NCBI RefSeq assembly: GCF_018326285.1
Contig: NZ_AP023362.1
Location: forward strand, 4,898,001-4,962,000
Direction of reading: 5' to 3'
Length of the DNA stretch: 64,000 bases
Origin: Mycolicibacterium sp. TY81
GTDB taxonomy: Bacteria; Actinomycetota; Actinomycetes; Mycobacteriales; Mycobacteriaceae
Made by a program: the position numbers and the translations under genes. This document shows positions 63,026-64,000 of this stretch, in pieces (positions within the stretch are counted from its first letter, which is position 1; every line of letters begins with the position of its first letter). The notes under the pieces are model-generated. The model did not search any database and was not told the DNA's origin. It saw nothing but the letters and a program-made list of their open reading frames with translations.

Positions 63026-64000
63026 CAGCTTTGCGGGCTGTCACGTGCTGGCCGAATTCACCGGCGTCGACCGCGACCTGGCCAACGATCGCGTGCGGCT
63101 GCGCCACCTGCTGCGCACCTCCGTCGAGCGGGCCGGAGCCACGGTGTGCGACATGGTGGACAAGCGCTTCGAGCCACACGGCGTGACGGTGTTGGCGTTG
63201 CTCGCCGAATCGCACGCCTCGATCCACAGCTACCCCGAACGCGGCGCGATGTTCGTCGACGTCTTCACCTGCGGTGAGTCGGCCGACGCCGAGGAGGCCG
63301 TTCGGTTGCTGCGACAGGCCGTGGGCGCGGCAGATGCCCACATCCACACGGTGTTTCGCGGAGCGGGACGGCAGATCGTCGAGCCGATGGCACCCGGCAT
63401 CACCCGCACCTGGCAGCTCACCGATGTGCTGTGCGATGTCCACACTGAGTTTCAACACCTGGTGATCGGCCGGACGGAGCAAGGCATCTCGCTGTTCAGC
63501 GACTCGGACCGGCAGAGCACCGAATTCAGCCAGCTCGTCTATCACGAGGCACTGATGGTGCCGGCGCTGCTGCTGGCCGAGACGGTCGACCGGGTGCTGA
63601 TCATCGGTTCCGGCGAAGGTGTGGCCAGCCAGATGGCTGTCGCCGCCGGGGCCACGCATGTCGACCACGTCGACATCGACCGCGAGGCCGTCCGGCTCTG
63701 CGCCGAACACCTGCCCTACGGCTATGCGCCCGATGAATTGGCAAGGGCCGAAGCCGGACTCGGCCCCGTCACAGTGCACTACACCGACGGATACGAGTTT
63801 GTCGCAGATTACTCCGGACCCAGGTATGACGTCGTCGTCATCGATCTCCCCGACGAACGCGCTGAGGCCGCCCAGCACAACCGCCTCTACGGCGCGGAGT
63901 ACATGAAGCTGTGCGGTGACATCGGCACCGTCGTCACCGGCCAGGCCGGCTGCCCCACGCTATGGCGCAACGAGACGCTGATCCGGTCATGGGAGCGTTT
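63006..64000 (+). CDS. SpeD-SpeE fusion (AdoMet decarboxylase + spermidine synthase), runs off window
   Basis: Reads from ATG at 63006 (GGAGG six bases upstream) to the window end, 331 codons visible. Residues 1 to about 130 are a class 1B AdoMet decarboxylase: LLAESHASIHSYPERGAMFV has the Glu-Ser69 self-cleavage site that forms pyruvoyl, and DVFTCGESAD holds Cys89, the usual catalytic cysteine. From about 140 a spermidine synthase domain starts: TEFQHLVIGRTEQGISLFSD, STEFSQLVYHEALM, VLIIGSGEGVASQMAV (AdoMet-binding loop) and DVVVIDLPDERAEA. It would make spermidine from putrescine with its own decarboxylated AdoMet. The C-terminus is outside. Confidence 0.85.
   Translation, partial: MQSQPGSSFAGCHVLAEFTGVDRDLANDRVRLRHLLRTSVERAGATVCDMVDKRFEPHGVTVLALLAESHASIHSYPERGAMFVDVFTCGESADAEEAVRLLRQAVGAADAHIHTVFRGAGRQIVEPMAPGITRTWQLTDVLCDVHTEFQHLVIGRTEQGISLFSDSDRQSTEFSQLVYHEALMVPALLLAETVDRVLIIGSGEGVASQMAVAAGATHVDHVDIDREAVRLCAEHLPYGYAPDELARAEAGLGPVTVHYTDGYEFVADYSGPRYDVVVIDLPDERAEAAQHNRLYGAEYMKLCGDIGTVVTGQAGCPTLWRNETLIRSWER

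Overview
The window reads as chromosome of a mycobacterium, most likely a fast-growing Mycolicibacterium-type species. It is GC-rich with G/C-ending codons, frequent GTG starts and near-complete two-strand coding. It carries several mycobacterial family genes: YrbE/Mce, a PecA-type aspartic protease, a CelA1-like GH6 protein, a WS/DGAT acyltransferase, a DUF4189 secreted protein, a 13E12/DUF222 HNH protein, a fused HadA/HadB-type dehydratase, an L,D-transpeptidase and many TetR regulators with divergent targets. I saw no rRNA, tRNA, CRISPR array, IS element or prophage.

Layout. 1-2411: start of an mce operon (yrbEA, yrbEB, partial mceA; minus strand). 2602-5566: an alkyl sulfatase relic missing its middle, a small secreted protein with a clear terminator, and a secreted glycoside hydrolase whose signal peptide is one base out of frame. 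5922-10616: PecA-like protease, DUF445 membrane protein, and a Tat-exported GH5-like protein lacking the usual acid/base glutamate. 10709-15116: two TetR/target pairs with readable operators (acyl-CoA dehydrogenase; SDR) and an epoxide-hydrolase-like lipoprotein. 15238-19099: small proteins, four tandem palindromic repeats, an L,D-transpeptidase and an amino acid permease. 19338-23710: lipid genes (WS/DGAT, SDR, alpha/beta hydrolase, DUF2993-like). 23707-28461: amidohydrolase, MBL hydrolase, GH6 and small secreted proteins.

28571-35188 is the most interesting block: a minus-strand cluster of an unrecognised 219-aa protein, an alpha-dioxygenase/cyclooxygenase-type heme peroxidase, a cytochrome P450 and an acyl-CoA oxidase, divergent from a TetR gene with palindromes in the shared promoter. 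Fungal oxylipin synthases fuse a similar peroxidase to a P450. Here the two are adjacent genes, which suggests a bacterial fatty-acid oxygenation (oxylipin-like) pathway.

35290-39462: a truncated SDR and two tandem flavin amine oxidases behind a TetR gene. 39600-43345: an ssuCBAD-type sulfonate uptake and desulfonation operon. 43342-52405: SCO6745-family protein, HadAB-like dehydratase, NTF2-like protein, an MpaB-type DUF2236 oxygenase coupled to a cysteine-less peroxiredoxin-like protein, an ABC1 kinase cluster and a third amine oxidase. 52652-64000: HNH/DUF222 protein, TetR regulators, SRPBCC, DinB-like and SMP-30 proteins, a second amino acid permease, a beta-lactamase-fold lipoprotein, DUF1345, and a polyamine pair at the end (an ornithine/diaminopimelate-decarboxylase-like enzyme overlapping a SpeD-SpeE fusion that runs off the window).
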